From NCBI RefSeq assembly GCF_964340395.1, contig NC_135568.1, positions 11,141,776 to 11,205,775 of the forward strand: 64,000 nt of DNA, in the 5' to 3' direction. The stretch comes from Glandiceps talaboti (Eukaryota; Hemichordata; Enteropneusta; Spengelidae). The notes beneath the pieces were generated by a model, which did no database searches, was not told the DNA's origin, and was given only the letters and a program-made list of their open reading frames with translations. Below, in pieces: positions 21,351 to 35,399 of this stretch. A program made the position numbers and the translations under genes. The number at the start of each line of letters is the position of its first letter. Position 1 is the stretch's first letter.

Positions 21351-24300
21351 ATTATGACATATGCACAGAAAATAAATCCTGTGCTGTAGTGTGGAATAAT
21401 GTCTTTCAGATTTTGCAAAATTGGTATTGATGTCTCAGAAACAGACTGAGTCAATTTTCAAAGTCTGAAAACCACATCATCATGACCATCTCAACAACAT
21501 CAAACAGTCTAGAAAAATTTCATCGATAACATCAATTGGTTGGTAAACAGATGCCTTTCGATCGACATGGTAGCTCCTTCAGATCATTATATTAGAATCA
21601 CAATATTCAATAACACCAATGTGAAACTCCTACAAAATCATTTCTTATGCCAAACTACTCAAATCTACAAACAAATTGTTACTTTTATATTTGTAATTGA
21701 TAGTTGCTGTCAATATAACTTGAGTATCAGAGTATGAGAGTCTGAAATCTGATAAATAACACTGAGCTGTTGTAGACTTTGTGTGGTGAATAATCAATAA
21801 TTTCTTTTAGAATTCAAACTTAGTGTTTTTTTCACTGTCAATTATCTGTATTTGGGGATCGAATCTCCACAGGTACAGTAAATTTGGTAATATACTTGAC
21901 ATTGAAAAAGCATACGCGGAGTATAGAACAAGCATAGTTTTAGTACAGAATAAGTATACTTTAAGTATACATTTTAACATTTCATTTTGGTAAGGGTAGG
22001 CTACATTTGAATAATGGCCCCTTGTGAAAGAGCTTTGCCTGACAGTGTCTTGCCATAACTCTAATAAAGTTGTAACGGTTATTTTCTACAAAAATGTCAC
22101 AATGTTAAAATGATGATCTAGATTTCATCGGTTCAATCTAGTGTAGGTTGAGTATATTGAATTATTTCAGAAACCATTTTGCAAATGAAGACCTGGTACA
22201 TAGATATCACTGTTCTTAAACATAAACGAATCAGCTGCACATACTATATATTTTGCAAACTAAGTATATAAAATTCCAAAGGACTATGGCAAAATGCCAC
22301 TACCATTTATTATACATGTACAAAGCCTGAAGGTGTGGAAATATAAAATACATACATACAAATAGCTTAAATGTGGTTTGTGCATTTTACAAAAAATAAC
22401 TTGTTATGGGGCAAAAACGTAGTGTAATATTTTGATGTTGGTTTATATTTAATTGATTATCCTTCCTCCAGCAGAATTACTTCAAGGGTGAAGACTGTGA
22501 GCCCTAGACCCCGCAATATTATACATGAATACTCAATATATTCATAGCCAGTGACACTGAAGCACATAACATTGTCGGGACATAGAACGACCAGAGCTTA
22601 TATTCCATATTTTTTGTTCAATTTGGCTCATGCATAGGTATAATATGTTGTATTCTACTTGACAGATTGAAATCTATTCATGTAATAATAAGCTCTATGA
22701 TACATGAGTCATAAAATACTTGTATCCTAATATGTGATGATGATAACGTTTGCCATGATATCATATATCATAGTATATGGTACATGTATATTGACAGTGA
22801 CGAAAAGACTACTGGAATGACTTAGGTGTTGAAATTGGAGTGGTAATTAACTACTTTTTGTAATTCAAATGTTCTTTAAAGTCAATTAGAATGTGTTATT
22901 CACATATAAAAGATTCACAAGAACTCAGATGTACAATTTTGTAGCCATGCAGTCAGCCAGGGTTGAGGTAAATTGGAAGTCGAGATCAACGACAATTACA
23001 GACTCCATGCTAACTCTTCAGAGTCCGAGACTATCATCAGTGATCGGTGACACAAGTTGAATTTTAAAATTGTAATTGTCTATCATTGGGTGTATTCACT
23101 TGATTACCTTTTCATTTTCACAAGATGAAAAGTGTGTGAAACTGCTTAAAATGCTCCCTCCCCTGAGACTGGAATCACCGCATAACAATCGAGGCCATGT
23201 TGAGAAATTTGAGACTTTGGGCTCTTATAGACGACTTTCAAGTTTTTCTAATAATGATCCTATGCTTTATTACTATCTGTAAACTGCCTTGCTGTTGTGA
23301 CATTTGAAAGGAAATTACATGGTCTGTCTTACAAGTAAACTAATAAAGCTGAAGATTTCGTAGCTTTGCAGAGGTCACATCATCATTCGCTCTCTGTCAA
23401 CCAAGTGTAAATGACATAGCAAAAAGTACACAGGGATACAGTTGGCCAACGTGCATAAATCAATTGCAATGCATAGATACACTGAATGTACGAAACAAAC
23501 TTCGCTGTCGTTTTACGCTCTATTTCCTGGTTGTAATGAGTTGTTATTTCTCTACCCTTCAAGCTTGAGGGAGGGATAATTAGCACAGGCGCTTTGTGCC
23601 CTATAACAAATGAAGTCGTTTGTGAAGCACATGGAGCGAGGCAAAACTGATGGACAGGACCTTGTGTTCACAAACTCACGACTAAGCTATTGATGGAAAC
23701 ACAAAATTTGAGCAATTAAAGAACTCTTCCATTTGCTCTGGCTTCATTCTAACCTTCAGTTCTTTTTAAATCACCAAGGATGAACTTTTTTAAGAATTCA
23801 CTCTAATTAATCAATCACAATTGTACTTGGGTACTCATTGCCAAATACATGTAAATACAAAATTAATTGTCACTAAATATACATTCGGGACCTTAAAGTT
23901 GAGGTTTCAAGTTTGTCACGTTTCAGAAGTCCACTGTCATGCAAATGAATATAATATATATTTGATGATATTTACTTTCTACAAACGGATCTAATGCATC
24001 TCGATGGCAACATTTTGAATTATTGCAGCTATACCTCTTAAGTGAAATAAATTACTGAAGGAAAATTCAAAATATCGCAGATACTAAAATTGTTTAAATG
24101 TGCATTTTCTCATGAACATGACAAACTACACACTCTGACTAGCTTGCAAAGTGAGGTCAAACTTATACCATAATCAAAACCTCTTTGACAGGACTGACAG
24201 CCGACTCGCCCTTACCAATTCCTTTGTACGGATTTTCTGCCTATTTATGTCGAGAATCAATTTTAACGGTTTGAAAACTGCCTGTTTCGCTGTTATAGTG

Positions 24301-24524
24301 TTAACGTAATTTTTGAAAACCATGAATATGATACTCATGTTTGGAAGGGGCCCAGCAGTTCTAACTATTATAAAATTAGTGTATTTGGGAAGCAATCTGA
24401 ATGTTTTTGTGTCGTCACCACTGACCTGAAATTCTGACAGTTTGCGACATGTTGTTTTAGTACAGCACAATATTTATGCCTTCATTTGAAAACTTGTCAT
24501 GTAAAAATATGTAAATTTACACTT

Positions 24525-24653
24525 AAAGTGTGGGATTACATACTTTACATATCAATCAAAGTGTGGGCTTACTAATTTACATAACAATGAAAGTATGAGT
24601 TTACTAATCTACATAACAATCAAAGTGTGGGTTTCCTAATCTACATAACAACA
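24525..24653. repeat. Minisatellite, 32-33 bp, four copies
   Basis: AAAGTGTGGG(C/T)TTACTAAT followed by TACATAACAATC recurs at 24525, 24558, 24590 and 24622 with few changes. Confidence 0.85.
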
Positions 24654-25271
24654 GGTTCACATTGATATGTAAATTGGGACACACTAATGTATGTCTGAGA
24701 TGGAATCAAAAGACTAATGAGTTGTTTCACATGAATTTACTAGTAAGCCTCTACATGTTGAATTTTATCTCTATTACAAGACCTACTACATATGAGTGCA
24801 AGTACATCTGCCATTTGTCATGAACATTAATAACCACATACATGTACTTTTGAGCAGTTAAAATTCTTCAAGATTAATGTTTGAAATTGTTAAATCTTTC
24901 GCTTTTTCCTTGTTCTCATTTTTTCATATTTAGACATACCCTAAAGCAAAATAAAATGTCATATTCTCATGAAAAAATGTAGGAAATTAATACACTTCAT
25001 AAAATAAGTGATAAATTTCAATTTAAATCCTAGAAATTTTAGAGCACATAAATTCCCCTCAATATGTTTGATGTTTATTATTCAAGTGCCAATTCCAGTT
25101 TATGATCAAGATGGTTTTATAAGCATACAATTTTATATCTCCCATTGTGGAGATAAATGTCCATATTTTAATTGGAAAAATTCATTTCAGAAAATATGGA
25201 TGCTACACTTGGTTATATAGATTGTGTTGACATGGAAGAGCTCATTGATATTCAGATATGGTGCTGTCTGA

Positions 25272-25650
25272 GTAAATCTCAAATCTTCTGATTTTCGGTA
25301 CTAAGCTGTTCCTGTAATTAACACGGACTGACTCAGTTCATCAGTCTGCTTTTCTTTTTCCTTAGTACTCTACATGAACCCCCCCCCCCCACTCGGGGTA
25401 GCATATGACACTACATATCTTAAACCTCAAATCTTCAGGTTTTTGGTACTTTACATGTAGTTTGCTGTTCTTGTAACTGACATGGAATGACTCAGTAATG
25501 GGGTTTGCTGTTTCCTACTTTACACAAACCCCCTTCCCTCTCAGGTAGCATATTACATGGTCATATTGTAGACTATCCCCTCTTATTGTCACAGTTGTTC
25601 TCAAAAATGAGTTAGTCTGTACTATAGGGGAATCTCAAACCTTCTGTTAT
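25272..25650. repeat. Tandem duplication, about 150-200 bp unit
   Basis: CTCAAATCTTC(T/A)G(A/G)TTTT(C/T)GGTACT, CTGACTCAGT...GTTTGCTGTT and ACCCCC...CAGGTAGCATAT recur. A third partial copy is near 25628. Confidence 0.65.
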
Positions 25651-27271
25651 CACTTGAAATCTATTTTTTTCACTAATTGACAACGTGATGAATGTGATTA
25701 AAGTCTCCAGAATTGAATTTCTTGTAATTACATTCTGCCCTATTTGTGACACGATAACTTAATTTCAGAACGCAACCAATTATGTCATCTTGTTCTTGAC
25801 ATTTACATGGAATTAGTTTCTGTGAATCATTTCACTTCTCGTTTCCAACAAGATATTTCAAGATTTTTTACGGTTTTTTTTCACAAGTCTTCTAAGAAAT
25901 ACCATAATTTGTGATTCAAAATTTCATTCTGAAGAATAACTAATTACTGTACAGTATGAGACGTACAACACATCTGGGTTGATCTAATGATATAACTAAG
26001 AACGAAAACTTTTCACTTTCGTTTGTTCTATTCAGGCACATAAATTGTCATCTGATAAAAGCAAAAGAACGGCTTTCCAGACAGCCTATCACTCACACCA
26101 TTGTGAACATTGTAACAGATCAAAGATAGCATCAAAACTAGGCATTGTTAATTTACAACGTACAATTACGACGGAGACCCTTTACCTACTTCAAGCCATG
26201 TATGTCATTAATTTGAAATACTCATTAAATAGCCATCTATATTCATAATGATATAAGATGCTGACATGCCAATGTTGAAAATATTGATGTGAATAAAAAG
26301 CCTAGTTATGGAATCCAATTATTGGCATCAATAAAACTGATGCATTTTTCATTGCGAGACAACAGTTTGCCAGTCTTTTGCATCGTAGTTACTTGTCCTC
26401 TGGGAGTACTCAATCTTTTTTTTTCTGCAGTCAAAGGCTATAAACATGTTTCATATTTCAAGACAGAAATTTACTCAGTGGTTTTTATCACACCAGACAC
26501 ATGTTTATGTCGGTGAGTCCATTCCAATCAATCAAATACATGCTCTGTTTCACTTTTATTGTCATTATTTCCTAAGTTTTGTAAAATTTAAGGAAAAAGG
26601 GCTCGACATTTCACCATGAATTTTTATGGAAATATTGTCATGAAATTTTAGCATCATTTATCCTTGATTATTTAGGAAATAGGCATACCTTCTAAACTTA
26701 TTTATTATAATATAGTTAATTACAAATGACTAACTCTCATAGTTCCTTTAAAAATTCTGTGTTTGGAAATTGACAAAAATTCTCATCTTGTAACATTGAT
26801 ATACTTTTACATTGACTTTTCCACAATGTTATAATGCATCGAGTTTATAAGTTTCATCCCTACAAGAGTGACAATTTGTCGTCTGGTTTATGATATGGCC
26901 TGTTGTAGTATTTCAATACTTGAGCAGTATACAGTCCTAGGTATTGTTACATGTGTTACATGTGACATTAATGATGACCTATCCTTCAAGGTACCCATTC
27001 ATATGATCGTGATAAACTGAAGCAAAGGTATATGGTTCATATTTTGTTCTAAGTCTTTAGCAAATAAATAACACAACAATGCAAGTGTGTGGGGTGGGGG
27101 GGAGGGAGGTAGAGGTGTTAACGTACCAGTGGCAAAAAGAATGATTCGAAATAATTTTGTCTGAACAATATCTTCTATTGGTCATACACAAAGTATGATG
27201 AGTATTACAAAGCATGGGGGGGGGGGGGAACAATGCATGATGGGTAAAACAAAGCATGATGGGTAACTTAC

Positions 27272-27375
27272 CAGTGTCCTGTTCTCTAAAAGCCTGTAGG
27301 ATTCATTGGCCCTTGCATCCAGTCGTATTAAATCACCCTTATCATCTCGGTATACAAAGTAATCATAATCGTTGT
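27272..27375 (-). CDS. DPP6: DPP6/10-like exon 4: first propeller blade
   Basis: This is a 104-bp exon with acceptor TTGTAG|AC and donor CTG|GTAAGT. It enters in phase 1 (junction codon TAC, Tyr) and exits in phase 0. It encodes NDYDYFVYRDDKGDLIRLDA and continues to NESYRLLENRTL. The pattern Y-x-Y-R...L-x-x-x-(A/V)...L-L-E-N-x-T matches the first blade of DPP4-family propellers, including the LEN(S/R)T sequon of DPP4. Two N-glycosylation sequons are visible, NES and NRT, as expected for an extracellular domain. The intron to exon 3 is only 527 bp, the shortest in the window. Confidence 0.93.
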
Positions 27376-27902
27376 CTACAAATAAAAGAATATTAACAAG
27401 TGATGAATAAATACTTTTTTTAAAGGCGTATGCACCTCAGAAATAAAGATTTAAGCCATATGCTGTTACTTTGTTCAAGAAAATTCAAACCCAATTTTAA
27501 TTAGTCAAGAAAAAAAATCATGGGTTACCTCAGTAACAAGCTGATGATGTAGAGATTAAAATGATGTCAAAATCCACCAATTTTAGAATCCAAAATGGGC
27601 ACCGAAAATAATGTACATGTACTGTATAAAAAAATTCATACTGGAAAATACAAATATTCTTGATTTTCTTGAAGCAGAATTCCTCAAATTTTTTGTGTTG
27701 CTTCAAAATTATAAGGAACAAACTTTCCTTAATAAAGTTTGGTGAGATTTGAACAAGTTTGATTTTCAGGGAAACTGGACCATAATGATACAAATGCCTG
27801 AGCCTGCTGAGGTCTTTGGAAAGTAATATTGCCAACAATTATTCCTATGGTAAAGAAAATGTACTGAAGACCAATTGAGAACAGTAAAATCTCACTACTT
27901 AC

Positions 27903-27995
27903 AGACTACCCACTCTCCAGCAATAATTCGGGGCTTCAGATCTGGATTGAAGGCATCCTCAAAAGTAAACTTTTCCAATGTGTGAAAGGCTAAAT
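27903..27995 (-). CDS. DPP6: DPP6/10-like exon 3: stalk and start of propeller
   Basis: This 93-bp exon enters in phase 1 and leaves in phase 1, with acceptor CTCTGCAG|AT and donor GTCT|GTAAGT. It encodes LAFHTLEKFTFEDAF and continues to IIAGEWVV (30 full codons). It aligns with the vertebrate segment around VTVEDLF...WISD, where the extracellular stalk enters the first strand of the beta-propeller. An unusually long pyrimidine-rich run (28014-28092) lies upstream of the acceptor in the transcript. The junction codon with exon 2 is GAT (Asp). Confidence 0.92.
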
Positions 27996-28013
27996 CTGCA
28001 GAGTAGAACCAAA

Positions 28014-28092
28014 CGCCAGGAAAGAAGACCACAAAAAACAGAAGAAACAGAAAAGGAAAAGAAAACGGAGAGAAAGGGAGAAAGAGAAAATT
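28014..28092 (-). promoter_or_regulatory. Long polypyrimidine stretch upstream of exon 3 acceptor
   Basis: On the transcribed (minus) strand this is about 80 nt of almost pure C/T with UUCU and CUUU runs. It ends about 18 nt before the exon 3 acceptor. Such tracts bind U2AF and PTB-type splicing regulators. The composition is seen directly; a regulatory role is inferred. Confidence 0.35.
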
Positions 28093-30974
28093 TGGGCGCA
28101 GTTAGTGGTAAGTCCCACACTCATGCTGGTCATTTGGTTCCACACAAACCACATGAAAACACATTCCAAGCCTGAATATTAATTTGCCAAGAACATGTAT
28201 AAAACCAGTATTTCATCAGTACAAAGAATTTATCAAATCAAACCGAATTTTTAATTATTTTACATTTGACATTATTGTAAGTTATATTTAATAATTGTAA
28301 GAATAGGTAAAGATATTATTTACAATATAAGATTGTCATTAAATATCGGAAAAGATGGATCCTGTCCAGAGGAATTAAGGGTGATTATCAGTGATTTGTC
28401 ATTGGGTGTCGGTGTACGTGCGGTAAAGTTGAAAAGACGACTCTTGAGTATGGATAGTATTGTCAAAGGGTACTGTGAGAAGGATGAGTCAAATGCATGC
28501 AGTGTCGGTTTATTCAGTTGTGTGTGTGGATTTCAGGATGTGAAGTCAAGATGACAGAATCCGAGGTTCCATGTGGCACACTCATCATATGTCTTCATGT
28601 CTACATTACAGAAGTGACTGTTATAATACAAAGCTTCTAACACTGTTACCTGGTATTTGCAACTACTGTGCAAAAGAGTCCTGAAATAAAATGTTAGATC
28701 TTCAGTTTCTAAGCAGTACCAGCATTGAACCAGTTCCAAGTGTTGAATGCAATTTCACACTAAATCGCATAAATTAAAAATGTTACAATCAGAAATAACA
28801 GAACAATGAAGTTCTTAGAAGTGTATATGAACACCCACTACTTTTTTTATGCACAAACCATAACTTCAATATTTTTGAATTAATGAAGGTGTGCAGATTT
28901 TGACACTTTTTCAGGAGTGCCAAAAAATACCACCATGATGTAAAACTTGGATCTGGTTTTCGTTCCAGTGAAATGTTCTCACAGCATTACATGTGCAACC
29001 CTATTATGAGAGAGCAGGAAATGTGTCAAGTCAAGAATTGTTCCGCATTGAAAGACTTTACCGATTCCAATCTCTATCTTGGAAGAAACAGGTCAACCAA
29101 CGCTTGCTGCCACCGATACGTAGAATAAACATGCATTCACCATGTAGACAACAACAACAACAGTCACATGCACATGGTCACATGATACAAGTATTTGAAA
29201 AGTTGAAATGGTTGGCGTCTGTTAAACGTGGCATTGCATCGTATCGCATCTTCACACTTACAACATTGCATTTAAAAATGGGTGAAACTACCAATGCCAG
29301 GTTTAACTCTGCCATGAGTTGTTACAAGTGTTAGTTTTTTGTGTACCCGATATATAAGTCTATATGATTCTCACATTATGAAAATTGATGACATATATAA
29401 AGTTGGAGAGAACATTTTGAGACGTATTGAAGTTTTACTTACGCACAAGAAATATTTTTGCAGCACAATAAGGTAAAATTGAGGTGGGAATATAGAAAGA
29501 TTCGAAAAAAAGAGATTAATCCGGACACTCCCACTTTGGAGTGACTTTAATGAAATCAGAATTTAAAAAAAGATTACAGAGAAAGACTCTTTTGAGTGAT
29601 GATTAAACGATATTGATAGACATCGTTAAAAGTTATCAAAAAACCATACAGAACTACTGCAGCAAGGTAGGAAAATGACAGGAGAAATAATTTAAAGCAA
29701 TTGTTAAAACTTAGGAAGGTATTTTAACAAGAATTTTATCTCAAGGTTAAAAGTCAGAGGATAATCATGACTTAATCTTTACATGTTTACTACATGAAGT
29801 TACATTTAGTAAAAAGGAAATTTTATTTTTATTTGTTACCAGATTATAAGTACAAGTATGGCTTGAATCTTTGACTAGTTTCACACCTCAGCGTTTAAAA
29901 AAAAAAGAAATTCAAAGCTATTGTAAAAGCATCTGTGATATTTGTATTTTCAATTGTCACCTGTTTTGGTGTGATGTTCGAGAGCATTTTCACACTACTT
30001 AATATGCTCACAACACAGTTTTTCATCATTTTACGATGATTCAAAGAACTGTTTTGAAATTCCTTTTTCTTTACACCAGGTAAACCTACTGTAGTTGACT
30101 CTCCAGTTCCATGATGCTTATGTTTAGTCTTGTTTTGTCATTATTACATTTGAAATACCATTTTCATTGTGAAATGATGGAAGGACATCTTGATTCTTTA
30201 ATTGTGAGTGATTTTATAGAATAAAGATCATACGGCATCAATGACAGAAAATGATGTCAATAGTAAACCCAGAGTACGGGCAGGGGAGTAGTGCGATGCA
30301 ACCCCCACTTCCCCTCAATATTTGATATCATGTGCATGTTCAGTTCAGTTAAGTGAATCGGAGTTGTGTGGCACTTTAAGAGAAGGGGGGGGGGGGGAGA
30401 TTGTGACTTTAACTTTATTTACAAACATTTCCTGAGACTATTCTAGAATTCAAAATAATTTCATTTACTAGAGTTGTCAACAAAAGTTGAGCTGTGAGTC
30501 ATTGAAATATTGGAAGTATTAGTTGATATTCCCTATTCCATTGTTTATTGATGAAATTAACTTTTGATGTTTATCTACAGTTCTTTATCGATTTCCTTTA
30601 TCACATTTTGGAAGATACTATTATGTCAACTCAAAATGCCAAGTAACTATCACAACTCAATATCAATATTCAGTATTACGCGTTGAGATACATCAAGCCT
30701 CAAGGCTATGTATCAATATGCAGTTACAGTATACAGTTATGCTTTCGATTCTTGAATGTGTGTTTGATGAACAAAATGCACATTCGACCTTGCCAACGGA
30801 AAAAACTGATAACTGGCTGAGAAGTATTTTTGAAGTTGTAAAAGAACGAGCAACAGATCTAAAGGATCTTATTCTTGACACAATAAGAGACACATGTGAG
30901 ACATGCGAATGTGTTTTCAACACATATTCAGCTACTATATTAAATCCAAGATGCTGGTTTTAAATATGTGAATG

Positions 30975-31930
30975 GATTTTTGAGTCGGGTGTATCCTGTG
31001 TGTGACAGAGTAAAATGTCACAGTCTAGCTATTAAAGAGTAGACTGTATTTATATCTGTGTCAAAATTAACTTCAGAAGATATTCAGCTAATATTGAAAA
31101 GAGACTTGGTAATTACTAAGGTTTACAGTCAGGACTGGTTCAGGTGTTTGCTTTGAAACACAGAGACATGTCACACACACAGCCTAGTATAGTAGTTATA
31201 TGCAACTGTGTTGAAATAAATAAGCAATGAGATTACTATTTGAATAAAAGTTCCAAGCCAAGAGTTTGGGTTTAATGTGAATAGATTTTGAGTCTGGTTC
31301 AAGTGTACAAACTATGGAACAAAGCAAAATGTCGGAACCTAGCTAACCATATAGTATGTAACTGTTAAAAGACATTGCTGCAGCAACGAGGACTATTTGA
31401 ATCATCCAATGTATATTCGCGTTAAGTTCAAGGCAAAGAGGTACGGTTTTATCTGAATGAATTTTTTGTCTGGTTAACATGTATGCTCCTTGTGAGAGCT
31501 AGCTAACAGTGGCATCTGTGTTAAAATACCACTTTAAAAGACAGAGTAATGAGAACTACTATGTGAATGCATTTTTTCAAAGAAGTTCAAAGCCAAGCGG
31601 CTGCAGGCTTATAAATATAATGGATTTTGAGTCTGGTTCTGGCGTGCATTGTAATTTGTATACTCTTTGTGAGAGCTAGCCAACAGCGGCATCTGTGTTA
31701 AAATACTAACTTCAAAAGACAGAGTAATGAGAACTATGTGAATGCACAGTCAAGTAAAGTTCAGAGCCAAGTGACTGCAGGCTTAATACGTGAATGGATT
31801 TGGAGTCTGGTTCTGGAGTGCATTGTATGCTCTTTGTGAGAGAAGAATATGTCACAGCCTAGCTAACAGTACAGAAGGGTATGGATCTTTGTAGAAATAA
31901 ACTTCAAAAGGGCGAAGGCAATGATAAATA
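30975..31930. repeat. Six-copy long-period tandem array, 147-179 bp unit
   Basis: A GAGTCTGGTTC-type block occurs near 30982, 31129, 31289, 31468, 31629 and 31803. Each is followed by a GTGAGAG...GTCACAGCCTAGCTAACAGT part and a TGTGTTAAAATA...ACTTCAAAAGACAGAGTAATGA part. The copies at 31468-31800 are the most similar to each other. Confidence 0.85.
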
Positions 31931-32812
31931 TCTGCAAGGATAGATTATTCATTTACTATTGCACGGATGCGTTTCAGATAATGACTTTCAATTTCAATAG
32001 ATCAGCATACGGTTCATCGAATACAAAAGTTGCCTAGTTATAGCATGGATGCCAGATTTGTATAACTATAGCATGGATGTTAACTCTTTTTATTATCTAC
32101 TCAGGTTTCCATATAACAACGTAAGATTTACAAATAAATTGAAAGCTGCTATTGACTAATCCTCTTGTTAGAATTCCATCTTATCTCTCACTGAGTCTAA
32201 GTTAAACAGTAATGTAATGACATGAGAAGGTATATGTAACGTTGAATGTCAAGCAATCTGTAGAAACTATATATAGTCATTTTCACTAAGCACCAACCAA
32301 CGGCCATAATAGCCAGCTACTTGCTTTAATTACCCATGTCCGTGTACTTTTTAATACATATTCAATTATATGCTCAACGTTTATGTTTGTAAAGATAACT
32401 GTTAAATTTTAAAGGAAAATAAATAACTTCCAGTGTATATATTTATGACCTAGCTACACTTAGACTATCCCAATAAAGACTATCCAAACATTTATATAAT
32501 GTCCCTATAACAAACTTAAGCAGTGATTGCACTATTGCTGCTCATCCATGCTGGTTGGCCCTACACTGTAGTCTTCTGACAACTCCAAGACACTGGCCAT
32601 AGGTGTAACTCTTCTTGTGGAAAGACTTTTATAGTGTTAGTGTAACAGGTTTCAGTTGATAACTGGTAGAATTCTTCAGATTCAATCCTAATGGCTAGTT
32701 GCTACACTACAAATTTCTAACTTTGTATTATTTTGAGTGTAGGTTATTGCAAGTTCAAGAGCATCCTGTTTTCATCTTAGACCTGTCCATGTGAAACACG
32801 ACGTTGGTAATC

Positions 32813-33128
32813 CAGCCTTCGGTTTACTAAAGATAGATGCAAACTAATCTATTGTTCTTCAAGTTGATAGATTACACAAGTGGGTGATAGCGGTTTCTCT
32901 GTTGTGAGATTCTAATCATCCTGTGATCAACATAGTGTAAGCATAGGAAGTCCCAAAACAACACTGCAAGTTCAGGACCTCTAAATAAACTAGTTTTCAG
33001 AGATGCCACCCTACTGAGACTATAATTAAACCAATGTCCATTCAGTAGCTTATCACTGTTGTATCAACATGTTGTGACAATAGTTTTACTTTGTGTCCAT
33101 CTTTGAAAAACGAAGGTTCAACCACCAG
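32813..33128 (+). mobile_element. MITE-like element, family A copy 2
   Basis: It is homologous along its length to 19102-19392 (shared GTGGGTGATAGC, CATCAACATGTTGT and ACAATAGTTTTA blocks). The ends are inverted: CCTTCGGTTTACTAAAGATA at the left against CCTTCGTTTTTCAAAGATGG from the reverse complement of the right. A GGTAATC(C/T) direct repeat flanks it. Confidence 0.6.
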
Positions 33129-35399
33129 GGTAATCTAACTTGTGATGTAAACTAGTTTTTGTTTCATCACCTACACTACGGGTATAAAATTCACTTTACG
33201 TTTTACCAAATATTTGGAAACAAAATTCTGCAAACAGTGTCACATCTCCACAAGTTGCGGTAGATGTGTGGGTCACTGCAAAGTAAAACCAAATCATTTC
33301 TATCTATGATTATATACCATTCACCTATTTTCTTATATTCAATTTTAAACGTTGCTGCAAGTATACAATCATGTACATTACGTACATTATGAACCTGGAT
33401 TTAATGTAACCTATAAAATTTTTGCAGGCATTACCCCTTCCATCTGACAATACCATTGTACTTATCACTGTTCAAATTTAACTTCTATGTTTGGTAGTCA
33501 GATTTTGGCAGTGGAACCATTTCAACTGCAATTTCCTATTGATTTCCATTAGTCTAACAGATAGTACCACCTAATAAATTTGGTATCTAGGATATGAAGT
33601 TCAGAAGTAGATTAGCCCTGGACTACTAATTTGGTAGTCCCGATACAGTGTTTAGAAGTCTATGCACCCTGGACTACTGCTAATTTCACTCTCAAACATG
33701 GTAAATATGGGAGTGCCATCTTGTGTTAGCACGGTTAGCCAATGCAAGCCAAGATGAAAAGTAATTCTTGTGCTGAACTATACTATACTGTACTGTACTG
33801 AGGTGCCGACAAGTACTCACAATTACTTTTATCTAGGGCACACATACAATTGTATATATTAAAGATAATTTACAAGAATAACTTGAAGTAGAAATTAGAT
33901 GGACTTTTTTAATTATGAACTTTAAGTAACATTGAAACCTCATGAGATGGTATTGGCAGCCTCATGACTGTCCGGAAGATTAGCTTTGATGGAACATCTG
34001 ATTGAAATGCAGAAATAATGAGTTCCTTTTTCATCAAAAGAAGCCATCTATATTTCCTATGAATCTCTGAGAGATATTATTGCAAAATTTAATTTCTTTT
34101 TTTTCATAGGCTGGGATAGTTTCCTCACTTATGCGTAGTTGTGCATTTGTTTCAGTTTTGAGGTCACGTTTTGGAAAATGACTGGATGCTAAGCTCAGTC
34201 ACATCTCCAAGAGTTGTGGTGGACACAATTCTTCTTAATAGTACTTGGGTTCAAACATTGTTGTATAAAAGACACTTTCTTCTGACTATTGAAAGCTTTT
34301 TGTCTTATGTTCTGGGTGGTAATGAGATGCTGTTTACAGGAGACATCTTATACATTACCATTGTCAATGTTTGTCTTCCCTAAGGCTTCCATTACTGATC
34401 TGTGCAGAATACGAATATTAATTTCTAAATGTTGTATGTAGTCTTTGACAAGTCACGACTGCACTGATGGGAAACCCTAGGTATTCAGGCAATTCTGAAA
34501 ATCACTCAAATGATGCTGAAAAATGCATTACTCTCAATTTTCTTGGAACACACAAGGATTATTTTCAGTCCTATACTTCGTAATCATCCACTTCAATTTG
34601 TATGATTGACTTCAGTGACATTTTACAATTTTTGCATACATGCCAATTTGTATATCTAACCCTATACCTTGAGCAAAATATCAAAAATATCCGGAAGACT
34701 GGTTTTTCATCATCTGGAAGATAGATTCTACACTGAACTAAACTGTTGGCTGTAGGCCTCAACTTATACAACATATAGTACCGGTATGCTATATACCTAT
34801 CTACTTTATTTTTCATCATCTGTGGGTTTGGTCAAACATTTAACTGGTAAAGTAGAATCAATGTGTAATCACCAGAGACTGTGAATGTCACCTGAGACAA
34901 CAATTTTTTATCTACAAGTATACAGTCATACATTGAAAGTACATGAAGGTATTATATAGATATTTTACCTCTAGCTATATAATATATGATGTGTTTTGTT
35001 ACTTAACACAAACTATCGGAGGATTTTTAGTGTACGTCTTGTATACAATTATGGATTTGGGTTGAAAACAAATTTTAAGACAGGGACAATAAGGATGTTT
35101 TCAGAATGACATGGCAATTAGATATTCTCAATATAAACTTTTCAGAGTTACAATAAAAAAATATTTACAGAGCAAGGTTCAAGGACATGTTCATTATGTT
35201 TTTAAAAAAAAGGTATCTTAATCAAAATCGGTCGATTCTGGTTTAACAAAAACATTGAAGAAACGTCGGAGTTATGATGAAAGAGTAATTTAGATATTTT
35301 CAACAGGGATTAAACACAGAATCAGCTTTAATGGAGTGTAACCTAACAATGTGTGGATGTATACATGTACATGTAAGCTTAAGTCTGTTTGAGGCATGA

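Larger units (their letters stand above)
19574..27271 (-). other. Intron 4-5 of the DPP6/10-like gene
   Basis: This 7,698-bp intron has no supportable coding sequence. It contains a compound microsatellite (20458-20711), degenerate tandem arrays (21175-21350, 24525-24653, 25272-25650) and poly-G/C runs near 25380, 27080 and 27216. Confidence 0.75.

Noticed and set aside
28333-28554. 73-codon plus-strand frame close to exon 3
   Set aside because: No ATG at its start, no recognisable domain, antisense to the host gene.
30718-30963. 81-codon plus-strand frame and overlapping minus-strand frame
   Set aside because: No family features or splice context; both strands are open in AT-rich sequence at the edge of a tandem array.
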